From Fiminaster sp050874705 (GTDB taxonomy: Bacteria; Bacillota_I; Bacilli_A; RFN20; CAG-826), in the NCBI GenBank assembly GCA_050874705.1, contig JBNMLE010000004.1, positions 1 to 48,400 of the forward strand: a stretch of 48,400 nt of DNA. Reading direction: 5' to 3'. A program made the translations under genes and the position numbers. This document shows positions 33,076 to 42,033 of the stretch, one piece after another. Position 1 is the stretch's first letter. Each line of letters begins with the position of its first letter. The notes beneath the pieces are model-generated. The model was given only the letters and a program-made list of their open reading frames with translations. It did no database searches and had not been told where the DNA came from.

Positions 33076-35697
33076 TTAGTCTTTATAACCTTCGTAGGCT
33101 TTTTCAAGAATGACTTTCATATCTTCAACAAGAGGCACTCTTGGGTTAGCTGGAGAACATTGATCTTCATAAGCAAGATAGGCAATGCGGTTAACGTGCT
33201 TATCCCATTCTTCTTTAGCAATGCCACATCCTTTGAAGGACATATCAAGACCGACTTCTTTTCCGAGTTCATCAACTGCTTTAGCAAGTGATTTAACACC
33301 TTCTTCAGGAGTTGAAGCTTTTAAGCCAAGAAGTTTAGCGATTTCTTGATATTTCTTATCAGCGCAGTAAACATTATATTTTGGCCAGACTGATAATTTT
33401 GTTGGAACTGTTCCATTATAACGAATTACAAATGGAAGTAAGATACCACATGCAAGACCATGGACAACATGGAATTCCGCACCAACTTTATGAGCCATTG
33501 AGTGGGTCATACCAAGGAAAGCGTTAGCAAATGCCATACCAGCAATTGTTGCGGCATTATGCATCTTTTCGCGGGCTTCAAGGTCATGAGCGCCATCTTT
33601 AACAGCGCGTGGGAGATATTCAAATACGAGTTGAATAGCTTTAAGAGCTAAACCATCAGTATAGTCACTTGCCATAACTGAAACATAAGCTTCAATAGCG
33701 TGAGTGAGAACATCCATACCTGTCATTGCTGTTGAACGAGCTGGAAGATTTGTTGTAAATTCTGGATCTATAATAGCAATTGTTGGAGTTAAAGAATAGT
33801 CTGTAAGAGGATATTTCTTATTGTTCTTCTTATCAGAAATAACTGCGAATGGAGTAACTTCACTACCTGTTCCTGATGTAGTAGGAATACAGATGAGACG
33901 TGATTTTTTACCGAGTTCAGGATATTTGAATGCTCTTTTACGAATATCCATGAATTTTTGTTTTAAGTCATCGAAGTTAACTTCTGGATGTTCATAGAAT
34001 AACCACATACCTTTAGCAGCATCCATAACACTACCACCGCCGAGAGCGATAATTGTATCAGGTTGGAAGACCTTCATCATTTCAGTACCTTTACGGACTG
34101 TTTCAATATCTGGATCTGGTTCAACATCACAGAATAATTGCATTGTAACTTTGTTACGTCTTAAATTGAGTTGTTCAGTAATCTTGCTAAAGAAACCGAA
34201 TTGTACCATTGATGTATCTGTAACGATAAAGACTTTGCTCATATCTTTACATGATTTCAAATATTGTATTGAATTGCGCTCGAAATAAATTTTACGAGGA
34301 ACTTTAAACCATTGCACAGTATTTCTCCTTTTACCAACTTTTTTAATATTGAGTAAGTTAATGGCGCTGACATTACCGCCAATTGAGTTATGTCCATAAC
34401 TACCACAGCCAAGTGTTAAGCTTGGTAAGAATGAGTTATAAACATTACCAATACCACCAAATGTAGATGGAGAATTCCAAATAATACGCATGGCTTTAAC
34501 TTTTTCACCATAATCATCAGCCATCTTTTGTTCTTTACAATGGATTGATGCACTATGACCAAGACCATTAAATGAAACCATCTTTTCAGCGAAATCAAAT
34601 CCTTCGACATCGTCTTTTGATTTAAATACCGCTAACACTGGAGAAAGTTTTTCTCTGCTGATTGGTTCTTTTGGTCCAACTTCTTTACATTCAACACAAA
34701 TGATTGATGTGTCTTCTGGAATATCAAAACCAGCTTGTTTTGCGATCCAATGTGCGCTTTGACCAACGATAGTTGGATTTAATTTACCAAGTTCGGCATC
34801 TTTATCTCCATAAGCATAGCCAAACATGAATCTTGATAATTTTTCTTTTTCTTCTTTATTTACAAAGTAAGCTCTAAAATGTTTGAACATTTTGACTGAT
34901 TCTTCGTAAATGTCCTTATCAATGATAACTGCTTGTTCAGAAGCACAAATCATACCATTATCAAATGATTTTGATAAAACAATATCATTTACTGCTTGCT
35001 CAACGTTGCATGATTTATTCATATATGCTGGAACGTTACCTGCTCCAACACCCATAGCTGGTTTTCCACAGCTATAAGCAGCTTTAACCATAGCGTTACC
35101 ACCAGTTGCAAGAATTGTTGCAACACCTGGGTGATTCATAAGAGCGCTTGTTGCATCCATACTTGGATGTTCAATCCATTGAATGCAGTTTTCAGGTGCT
35201 CCAGCTTTAACAGCTGCTTCAAGCATAACTTTAGCGGCTTCTTTTGATGATTGTTGTGCGCTTGGATGGAATGCAAAAATAATTGGGTTTCTTGTCTTTA
35301 AACAAATAAGTGATTTAAAGATAACAGTTGATGTTGGGTTTGTAACAGGAGTAATACCTGCAATAACGCCGACTGGATCAGCGATTTCAGTAATACCTGT
35401 GACAGGATCTTCACTAATAACACCAACAGTCTTTAAATGACGCATGTTATTAACAACATATTCGCAAGCGAATAAGTTTTTTGTGGCCTTATCTTCAAAT
35501 ACACCACGCTTTGTTTCTTCGATTGCGGCTTTAGCAAGCGTTCCGTGATGATCAAGACCAGCAACTGAACACTTAGCGACGATATGATCGATTTGTTCTT
35601 GATCTAAAAGAAGGAATTCATCTAATGCTTTTTGAGCTTTTTTTACAAGTTCATCGACTTCTTGTTTTGGATCAATTTTGATTTCAGTTTTTTCCAT
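33076..35697 (-). CDS. adhE: Bifunctional acetaldehyde-CoA/alcohol dehydrogenase
   Basis: The 873-aa protein reduces acetyl-CoA to ethanol, using two NADH, and forms spirosomes in known homologues. The N-terminal half is an aldehyde dehydrogenase (catalytic Cys251 in NGMICASEQAV). The C-terminal half is an iron alcohol dehydrogenase (IALGGGSVMDAAKG, PTTSGTGSEVTPFAV, HSMAHKVGAEFHVVHGLACG with metal-binding His). Length and domains are complete. It starts 4 bp after rex, so repressor and target share one message. This is the main NADH sink expected for a fermenting anaerobe. Confidence 0.98.
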   Translation of the reverse strand: MEKTEIKIDPKQEVDELVKKAQKALDEFLLLDQEQIDHIVAKCSVAGLDHHGTLAKAAIEETKRGVFEDKATKNLFACEYVVNNMRHLKTVGVISEDPVTGITEIADPVGVIAGITPVTNPTSTVIFKSLICLKTRNPIIFAFHPSAQQSSKEAAKVMLEAAVKAGAPENCIQWIEHPSMDATSALMNHPGVATILATGGNAMVKAAYSCGKPAMGVGAGNVPAYMNKSCNVEQAVNDIVLSKSFDNGMICASEQAVIIDKDIYEESVKMFKHFRAYFVNKEEKEKLSRFMFGYAYGDKDAELGKLNPTIVGQSAHWIAKQAGFDIPEDTSIICVECKEVGPKEPISREKLSPVLAVFKSKDDVEGFDFAEKMVSFNGLGHSASIHCKEQKMADDYGEKVKAMRIIWNSPSTFGGIGNVYNSFLPSLTLGCGSYGHNSIGGNVSAINLLNIKKVGKRRNTVQWFKVPRKIYFERNSIQYLKSCKDMSKVFIVTDTSMVQFGFFSKITEQLNLRRNKVTMQLFCDVEPDPDIETVRKGTEMMKVFQPDTIIALGGGSVMDAAKGMWLFYEHPEVNFDDLKQKFMDIRKRAFKYPELGKKSRLICIPTTSGTGSEVTPFAVISDKKNNKKYPLTDYSLTPTIAIIDPEFTTNLPARSTAMTGMDVLTHAIEAYVSVMASDYTDGLALKAIQLVFEYLPRAVKDGAHDLEAREKMHNAATIAGMAFANAFLGMTHSMAHKVGAEFHVVHGLACGILLPFVIRYNGTVPTKLSVWPKYNVYCADKKYQEIAKLLGLKASTPEEGVKSLAKAVDELGKEVGLDMSFKGCGIAKEEWDKHVNRIAYLAYEDQCSPANPRVPLVEDMKVILEKAYEGYKD

Positions 35698-35701
35698 AAA
35701 A

Positions 35702-36334
35702 CTATTCTCCTTTTTCTTTTAAATTTAGTTTATGTGAGAGAACCGCTAATGAAGATGCTAAATTTACATTTTCAATAACAACATTCTCAGAAACATCAAT
35801 GTGTGTTGGAACAAAGTTCCAAATGGCTTTTATACCAAGTTTTGTAATGCGATTTGTAATTTCTTGTGCAACTTCTCCAGGAACTGTTAAAATCGCAATT
35901 TTAACATTCAAATTAGGAAGTATATTTTCGATATCATTTAAATCATAAATATCAGTATTATTGATTTTTGTTCCAATAATATTCTTATCGATATCAAAAC
36001 CTGCAACAATTTTTAATCCAAATGCTTTAAAACCAGAATAATTTATAAACGCTTTTCCTAGATGACCAACACCAATAATTACAGCGTTATCGATGTTTTG
36101 ATAACCGAGAAAATTTTGGATATCAGATATTAATTCATCTTTATTTCTACCACGATTAGGTTTTCCTTCTTTTGAGGTCACTACTTGAAGATCTTTGCGG
36201 ACTTGTTCTTCGCTAAATCCTAAAGCGCGTGAAATCATCGGTGCAGAAATATTCTCATTATCATTTGATAAAGTGAGAAGGTATTTAAGATAGATTGGGA
36301 AGCGTTCTAGTTGTCTTTTAGAAATGTTTTTCAT
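35702..36334 (-). CDS. rex: Redox-sensing transcriptional repressor Rex
   Basis: The 210-aa protein has a winged-helix N-terminus (ISKRQLERFPIYLKYL; SAPMISRALGFSEEQVRKDL) and a Rossmann NAD(H) domain with GVGHLG at 88-93. The C-terminal swap helix is present (LASSLAVLSHKLNL). Rex leaves DNA when NADH/NAD+ is high, which turns on NADH-consuming pathways. It precedes adhE in the same operon. The Rex-like site at the hydC promoter makes the hydrogenase a likely second target. Confidence 0.97.
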   Translation of the reverse strand: MKNISKRQLERFPIYLKYLLTLSNDNENISAPMISRALGFSEEQVRKDLQVVTSKEGKPNRGRNKDELISDIQNFLGYQNIDNAVIIGVGHLGKAFINYSGFKAFGLKIVAGFDIDKNIIGTKINNTDIYDLNDIENILPNLNVKIAILTVPGEVAQEITNRITKLGIKAIWNFVPTHIDVSENVVIENVNLASSLAVLSHKLNLKEKGE

Positions 36335-36359
36335 AATCAGTATTCTTTTACCGAATAAA

Positions 36360-36403
36360 ATAGTATCACTCAGTCAAGCACTAATCAATAATTATTTACT
36401 GAT
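36360..36403 (-). promoter_or_regulatory. rex-adhE promoter with an overlapping dyad
   Basis: Minus strand: TTGATT (36383-36388), exactly 17 bp, TACTAT (36360-36365). The -35 is covered by the imperfect dyad ATCAATAATTATTTACTGAT (36384-36403). It is not a good match to TTGTTAA-N4-TTAACAA, so whether Rex binds here is open. Confidence 0.6.
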
Positions 36404-36445
36404 TTATTTAATGTAAATGCTTTCATAAGTTTTAATTATTATCTA

Positions 36446-36474
36446 CAAAATAAAGCCCTCTATAAATAGAGGGC
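36446..36474 (-). terminator. Terminator of the hydCBA operon
   Basis: Stem GCCCTCTA/TAGAGGGC (36455-36462 with 36467-36474), 4-nt loop, followed on the minus strand by TTTATTTTG. It is 10 bp past the hydA stop and separates the operon from rex. Confidence 0.9.
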
Positions 36475-36483
36475 AAATATCAA

Positions 36484-38262
36484 TTATTTTTTATTAGGAT
36501 ATTTTTCGCGATGTGCATTATATGAAGTATGAAGCAATTTTTCACTCATTTCAGACAATGGATGACCTAAGAATTCTTTATATAATTTTTGAATATCTGG
36601 GTTATTGTGTGATTGTCTAATTGTTTGTCTTTCATCTTCACTATAAAGAATGTCAGCGCGTTTTTGACGATAAGTATCTAAAATATCATCATCTTCGTTG
36701 AGAAGGAACATTGGTTTAACATATGGTTGACCGCCACCATTAACACAACCTCCTGGACATCCCATAATTTCAATAAATGCATATGGAGATTTACCAGCGC
36801 GAATTTCATCAAGAAGAACTTTTGCGTCTTTCATTCCGCTTGCCATTGCAACTTTAAGAATTGTGCCATTGATATTAATATCAGCTTCGCGAACACCTTT
36901 TAATCCGCGAACTTCTTTAAATTCAATTTTGCCATATTCTTCATTTGTAAGTTCATGATAGGCTGTGCGAAGAGCGGCTTCCATAACGCCACCAGTAACA
37001 CCAAAGATAACACCTGCGCCACTATATTGACCTAATAAATCTTGGTCAAATTCTTCATTTTCAGGAAGTTTATTCCAAATGATACCGTTACGTTTGATCA
37101 TTTTGGCGAGTTCACGTGTTGTTAAGACAGCATCGACATCTCTTAGACCATCAACTTCCATTTCAGGACGTGATTTTTCACCTTTTTTAGCAACACAAGG
37201 CATAATTGAGACAACATAAATATCTTTTGGATCAATATTATGCGCCTTAGCAAAATATGATTTTGTTATTGCACCTTGCATTTGGTGAGGGGATTTACAT
37301 GTAGATACATTAGGAATTAAATCTGGATAGAAATATTCCATATAATTAATCCAACCTGGTGAACAAGAAGTAATTTGAGGAAGAACACCTTTATTTTTAA
37401 TTCTTTCAAGGAGTTCGCTTCCTTCTTCCATAATTGTTAAGTCTGCACCAAAATTAACATCAAATACTCTATTAAATCCGAGTCTATGAAGTGCAGCAAT
37501 CATCTTCTTAGTACCATTTGTACCAATTTTTTCACCAAATTCTTCCGCGATAGCGGCACGAACTGCTGGAGCTACTTGGCAAACAACAAATTTGCCATCT
37601 TTCATAGCTTTATCAACATTTGCAATTTCATTCTTTTCCATTAATGCACCTGTCGGACAAACAAGTACACATTGTCCACATTGCATACATGGGCTACTAG
37701 CAAAGCTTCTATTTTGAGCTGGGCCAACAAGAGCCTTAAAGCCACGATTTTCAAATCCTAAAATTCCAATTCCTTGAAGAGCTTTGCATGTTTCAATGCA
37801 ACGTCCACAAAGAATGCATTTTCCTGTGTCTCTAATAATTCCAGGAGCGCATTCATCTAAAGTGGCCTTGCTTTGTTCGCCAATAAATTTGTTGTCACGA
37901 GCACCAACGATGCGTGAAACTTCAAGAAGTTCACAATTGCCAGCTTTTTCGCATTGTAAGCAATTTTTATGATGGTTAGAAAGAAGAAGTTCAACGCTTG
38001 TTCTTCTAGCGTTAATTGCTTTTGGAGATGAAATTACAATTTCCATTCCTTCATTAACAGGATATGCACAAGAAGCAACAAGACCTCTAGCGCCTTTTAC
38101 TTCAACAAGACAGACTCTGCAGCTTGCAAGAGAGCATCTTCCATCCATATATGAACAAAGTGATGGAATATTATATCCGCATTTACGGCATGCTTGAAGA
38201 ACAGTCAATGAATCTTCAACTTGGTATGATTTACCTTCAATTTTAATATTTACTAAACCCAT
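36484..38262 (-). CDS. hydA: [FeFe] hydrogenase catalytic subunit HydA
   Basis: The 592-aa protein holds, in order, a plant-type 2Fe-2S domain (CSYMDGRCSLASCRVC), a His-ligated 4Fe-4S site (HHKNCLQCEKAGNC), two 4Fe-4S sites (CILCGRCIETC; CMQCGQCVLVC) and the H-cluster domain with TSCSPGW, MPCVAKKGEKSR and GCPGGCVNGGGQP. The small-subunit segment follows at the end. With HydB and HydC it forms the trimeric enzyme that makes H2 from NADH and reduced ferredoxin together (electron confurcation) in anaerobes. Maturases HydE, F and G are needed but not in this window. Confidence 0.97.
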   Translation of the reverse strand: MGLVNIKIEGKSYQVEDSLTVLQACRKCGYNIPSLCSYMDGRCSLASCRVCLVEVKGARGLVASCAYPVNEGMEIVISSPKAINARRTSVELLLSNHHKNCLQCEKAGNCELLEVSRIVGARDNKFIGEQSKATLDECAPGIIRDTGKCILCGRCIETCKALQGIGILGFENRGFKALVGPAQNRSFASSPCMQCGQCVLVCPTGALMEKNEIANVDKAMKDGKFVVCQVAPAVRAAIAEEFGEKIGTNGTKKMIAALHRLGFNRVFDVNFGADLTIMEEGSELLERIKNKGVLPQITSCSPGWINYMEYFYPDLIPNVSTCKSPHQMQGAITKSYFAKAHNIDPKDIYVVSIMPCVAKKGEKSRPEMEVDGLRDVDAVLTTRELAKMIKRNGIIWNKLPENEEFDQDLLGQYSGAGVIFGVTGGVMEAALRTAYHELTNEEYGKIEFKEVRGLKGVREADININGTILKVAMASGMKDAKVLLDEIRAGKSPYAFIEIMGCPGGCVNGGGQPYVKPMFLLNEDDDILDTYRQKRADILYSEDERQTIRQSHNNPDIQKLYKEFLGHPLSEMSEKLLHTSYNAHREKYPNKK

Positions 38263-38273
38263 TGCTTTTCTCC

Positions 38274-40145
38274 TTATTTCTTAATAATTGCGCCGAAATG
38301 ACAATTTGTCATACAAACACCACATTTAACGCACTTATTAGGATCGATAACAAATGGTGTTTTACCAACTTCACCACTGATGGCTTTTGTTGGACAATTT
38401 CTAGCACATAATGAACATTTTTTACATTTTTCAGGAATAATATAATATTGAAGCATTGCTTTACAAACATGTGCTGGGCACTTATGTTCTTTAACGTGTG
38501 CTTCATATTCTTCAGGGAAGTTAGCCATAGTTGAAAGAATTGGGTTTGCAGCTGTTTGGCCTAATGCACAGAGTGAATTGGCTTTTGTTGCATCCGCTAA
38601 TTCATGAAGTTCGACTAAGTCGCTTTCTTCACCTTTGCCTTTTGTAATTTTGGTCAAGATTTCAAGCATTCTCTTTGTACCAATACGGCATGGAGAACAT
38701 TTACCACATGATTCATCGCAAATAAATTCCATATAGAATTTAGCGACATCAACCATACAGTTATCTTCGTCCATAACAATCGCGCCACCGCTACCCATCA
38801 TAGAACCGCGAGCAACAAGTGAATCAAAATCGATTTCAACATCTAAGTCTTTTTCAGTTAAGCAACCACCGCTTGGGCCACCAGTTTGAATGGCTTTGAA
38901 TTTTTTATCGTGAGGAATTCCTCCACCAATATCAAATACAAGTTCGCGCAATGTTGTTCCCATTGGAACTTCAACAAGACCAACGTTATTTACTTTTCCA
39001 CCAAGAGCGAAAACCTTTGTTCCTTTGGATTTTTCTGTACCAATAGAAGCAAATTTGTCTGCACCATTTCTCAATATCCAAGAAACATCAGCTAATGTTT
39101 CAACGTTATTAATAATTGATGGTTTTCCCCATAAACCTTTTACAGCAGGGAATGGTGGACGAGGACGTGGCATACCACGTTTTCCTTCGATTGAGTTAAG
39201 AAGAGCTGTTTCTTCACCACAAACGAATGCACCAGCACCGAGTCTAATATGACATTTAAATGAGAATCCACTTCCGAAGATGTTATCGCCTAATAAGCCG
39301 ATTTCTTCGAGTTCTTTAATAGCAATTCTAAGTCTATTAACAGCGATTGGATATTCAGCGCGAACATAGAAATAACCATTTTTCGCACCGATTGCATAAC
39401 CAGCAATCATCATACCTTCGATGACGCCGACTGGGTTTCCTTCGAGAATGGAACGATCCATGAATGCACCTGGGTCACCTTCATCACCATTACAAATGAC
39501 ATATTTTTCATCATTATTTTGGTTTAAAGCGAATTGCCATTTTCTTCCAGTTGGGAAGCCAGCACCTCCACGACCACGGAGTCCGCTTTTCAAGATTTCG
39601 TCAACAACTTCTTGTTGGCTCATCTTTAAGGCACGCATTAAGCCTTTGAATGCACCAGCGCCAAATGCTTCTTCAATCTTTTCAGGATTAATCATTGAAC
39701 ATCCATCAAGAGCAATACGAATTTGTTTTTTGTAGAAGTTGATATCATCTTGTCTTTCAACTTTTTCATGAGTTACTGGGTCTTCATAAAGAAGGTCAGT
39801 AATGCACTTTCCACCGATAATATCTTCTTCAATTATGCGTTCAACATCTTTTACTTTGACCGCTCTATAAAGACGATCTTGTGGGAATATTTTGACAAAT
39901 GGTCCTTGTGAACAGAAACCAAAACATCCAACTTTATTAACTGTCGCGACATCTTCAAGGTTCTTTTCTTTAATAAGTTCTTCGAATTTAGCTAATATTT
40001 CATCTGAATGAGAGGAAATACAACCAGTACCACCACAAATAACAATATGTTTTTTGCCATCTTTTCCGTTGAATTTTTTATCTAAGCAAGAAGCACAATG
40101 TTCAATTTTAGCGTTTAATTCTGCTTCAGTTTTAATCTTTTCCAT
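38274..40145 (-). CDS. hydB: Bifurcating hydrogenase NADH-binding subunit HydB
   Basis: The 623-aa protein has an N-terminal thioredoxin-like 2Fe-2S domain (GGTGCISS; VGCFGFC), a NuoF-like FMN/NADH domain (GRGGAGFPTGRKW; CNGDEGDPGAFMDRS), the 4Fe-4S motif ESCGKCSPCRIGTKR with a later Cys (NSLCALG), and a C-terminal two-cluster ferredoxin (CKKCSLCARNCP; CVKCGVCMTNC). It takes electrons from NADH and splits or merges them with the ferredoxin path. It overlaps hydC by one base and lies 11 bp from hydA. Confidence 0.97.
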   Translation of the reverse strand: MEKIKTEAELNAKIEHCASCLDKKFNGKDGKKHIVICGGTGCISSHSDEILAKFEELIKEKNLEDVATVNKVGCFGFCSQGPFVKIFPQDRLYRAVKVKDVERIIEEDIIGGKCITDLLYEDPVTHEKVERQDDINFYKKQIRIALDGCSMINPEKIEEAFGAGAFKGLMRALKMSQQEVVDEILKSGLRGRGGAGFPTGRKWQFALNQNNDEKYVICNGDEGDPGAFMDRSILEGNPVGVIEGMMIAGYAIGAKNGYFYVRAEYPIAVNRLRIAIKELEEIGLLGDNIFGSGFSFKCHIRLGAGAFVCGEETALLNSIEGKRGMPRPRPPFPAVKGLWGKPSIINNVETLADVSWILRNGADKFASIGTEKSKGTKVFALGGKVNNVGLVEVPMGTTLRELVFDIGGGIPHDKKFKAIQTGGPSGGCLTEKDLDVEIDFDSLVARGSMMGSGGAIVMDEDNCMVDVAKFYMEFICDESCGKCSPCRIGTKRMLEILTKITKGKGEESDLVELHELADATKANSLCALGQTAANPILSTMANFPEEYEAHVKEHKCPAHVCKAMLQYYIIPEKCKKCSLCARNCPTKAISGEVGKTPFVIDPNKCVKCGVCMTNCHFGAIIKK

Positions 40146-40639
40146 TATAATGCTTCCTCCTTAGCTAAATCGCGGTATTCCTTAATGATTCCTGCCACTT
40201 TGGCTGGATCAACTTTAGGAAATACTTTTCCATTAATAGAAATGGCTGGTGCGATACCGCATGCACCAATACATCTAAGAGCGTCTAAAGTAAATAATCC
40301 GTCTTCGGTTGTCTCTCCAGGTTTAATACCTAATAAATCGGAAAATTTATCAATAACAAGTTGTGAACCCTTGACATAGCAAGCTGTTCCAAGACAAACA
40401 CCAATGATGTATTTTCCTTTTGGTGTAAGTGAGAAAAAAGAATAAAAGGTTACAACACCATAGATTTCCGCTACAGGAATTCCTGTTAATTCACTAACAA
40501 GTTCTTGCACTTCAAGTGGTATGTAACCATATTCTGATTGAATTGCTTCTAAGATCATCATAAGAGGTGTCTTTTCATCTTTAAAACGATCAACAATTTC
40601 AGTAATTTGCTTAATAGCATGTTGCTGTAAGTGAGCCAT
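40145..40639 (-). CDS. hydC: Bifurcating hydrogenase small subunit HydC
   Basis: The 164-aa NuoE-like protein has a thioredoxin-like 2Fe-2S site with ligands in GVCLGTACYVKGS and LRCIGACGIAP. It is the first gene of hydCBA, preceded by a strong GGAGG ribosome site (ACGGAGGATAAT, then ATG) and a promoter with a Rex-like operator. Confidence 0.95.
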   Translation of the reverse strand: MAHLQQHAIKQITEIVDRFKDEKTPLMMILEAIQSEYGYIPLEVQELVSELTGIPVAEIYGVVTFYSFFSLTPKGKYIIGVCLGTACYVKGSQLVIDKFSDLLGIKPGETTEDGLFTLDALRCIGACGIAPAISINGKVFPKVDPAKVAGIIKEYRDLAKEEAL

Positions 40640-40688
40640 ATTATCCTCCGTAATTAAAACTAAAAATATTTTACTAGAAAAAGGGGTA

Positions 40689-40722
40689 ATTATACAATTA
40701 CAAAATGCGAAAAAATTAACAA
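40689..40722 (-). promoter_or_regulatory. hydCBA promoter and Rex-like operator
   Basis: On the minus strand TTGTTAA-TTTT-TTCGCAT (40705-40722) fits the Rex form TTGTKAA-N4-TTMACAA with a perfect left half and a weaker right half (TTCGCAT against TTCACAA, 5/7). A consensus TATAAT follows at 40689-40694. The operator covers the expected -35 position, which has no good hexamer of its own. Confidence 0.55.
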
Positions 40723-40739
40723 TTTATCGTATTTTTTGA

Positions 40740-40753
40740 TTAGTCTAGACTAA
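40740..40753. promoter_or_regulatory. 14-bp perfect palindrome next to the hydC operator
   Basis: TTAGTCTAGACTAA lies 17 bp from the Rex-like site, just after the stop of the patatin gene. There is no U-tract in the minus direction, so it is more likely a protein site than a terminator. Confidence 0.3.
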
Positions 40754-40758
40754 CTTGC

Positions 40759-42033
40759 TTAATCTTTTCTTGATTTCACGTTAGCGGTATTTAAATAAAT
40801 TGGATCAATTAAAGGTTTATTCTTTCCGTTTACTAAATTTAAGAAGTCAACGCTAAAGCGAATTAAGTAATCAACTTTAATTTTTGAAGGCGCTGTTGTC
40901 ATTGTTGCGCCTATTGCGCCAATAACTTTAAAGAATGATGATTTAAGCATTGAATCTTCTTTTAGAGTTTTTAAACGCTCTTTAATAATTTGGATAAATT
41001 CTTCTAAAGTATAGGCTTCATAATAATTTTCAATTCCAAGTCTTAAAGCAATAACTTCTATCGAACGAACAAAATAATCTAATTCGTCCATTTTTTTAGT
41101 AATATCTTTTGATAATTCTTTTAAAATAAATTCAGCATTTATTCCAAAATTATGAAGAATATAACTCATAAAACCATCGACTGGTTTAATATCTTTGAAT
41201 GTAAAATAAAATCCTCTATAATCTCCGAAATATTTTTTTGTATCTAGATATCCTAATTTCATGTTCTTTTGAATAGTTTCTTGAGAAAAATCCATCATTG
41301 AACCTAGCGAAATATAAGGAGCGATATAATGAACATTTGGAAGAGTTAAATAAAACATATGTTGTGGCTTTTTATTAAATAATTTCATATCGATAACATA
41401 TAATTCATCCGCTCCATAGTCGAAAGCAAGACGCATTGGAACGTTATCGTTATAAAAGCCATCAACATATTTTTTATCATTTATTGTTTCAATTGGAAAA
41501 ATAGGAAAACATGCACTTGAAGCATGTAAAAAGGCTAAATATGTATCATTATCTTTGATTTCATTCATATTTAAGTCAACAGAAAGATAGGATGGAAGCT
41601 TCGCTGTTGTAATTCCAAATTTAATATTTGATTCTTTACATTTCTCTACATCAAGAGAACTACGAATATATTCTTTAAATGGAGTAATATCCGCTCCAAC
41701 ACCTTCTTTAAGATTTAAATATTGTTTTCCCCAATCGCGTATAGACCTAAAATTATCAGACACAGGATTTGTGAGCAATTTTGAATTCAAATTAAAACCA
41801 TCGACCATAACTTTTGTCGGAGTTATGTTGCTCCAAAGTTTTCTTAAATTATCGCTTTGTCCTCCAACATAGAAAGCTCCATTAAGTGCACCAATTGATG
41901 TCCCGGTGACGATTTCAAAATGTAGACCTTTTTCTTTTAATGCTTCAATAGCCCCTACTTCATACGCTCCAAGAGCGCCACCACCTGAAAGAACTAAAGC
42001 ATTGATTTTCTTTTTAGATAATTGGTAAGGCAT
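40759..42033 (-). CDS. Patatin-like phospholipase
   Basis: The 424-aa protein has the patatin catalytic set: oxyanion loop LSGGGALGAY (15-24), nucleophile Ser46 in GTSIG, and Asp191 in VDGFYND. It resembles the RssA/bacterial patatin group and should hydrolyse acyl esters of membrane lipids. The C-terminal ~200 residues are helical and unassigned. It begins at the last base of the paralogous upstream gene and is translationally coupled with it. Confidence 0.9.
   Translation of the reverse strand: MPYQLSKKKINALVLSGGGALGAYEVGAIEALKEKGLHFEIVTGTSIGALNGAFYVGGQSDNLRKLWSNITPTKVMVDGFNLNSKLLTNPVSDNFRSIRDWGKQYLNLKEGVGADITPFKEYIRSSLDVEKCKESNIKFGITTAKLPSYLSVDLNMNEIKDNDTYLAFLHASSACFPIFPIETINDKKYVDGFYNDNVPMRLAFDYGADELYVIDMKLFNKKPQHMFYLTLPNVHYIAPYISLGSMMDFSQETIQKNMKLGYLDTKKYFGDYRGFYFTFKDIKPVDGFMSYILHNFGINAEFILKELSKDITKKMDELDYFVRSIEVIALRLGIENYYEAYTLEEFIQIIKERLKTLKEDSMLKSSFFKVIGAIGATMTTAPSKIKVDYLIRFSVDFLNLVNGKNKPLIDPIYLNTANVKSRKD

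Noticed and set aside
38309..39911. Several 60-100-codon frames inside hydB
   Set aside because: They overlap a gene with full motif support, lack ribosome sites and show no family resemblance; they are shadows of biased codon use.
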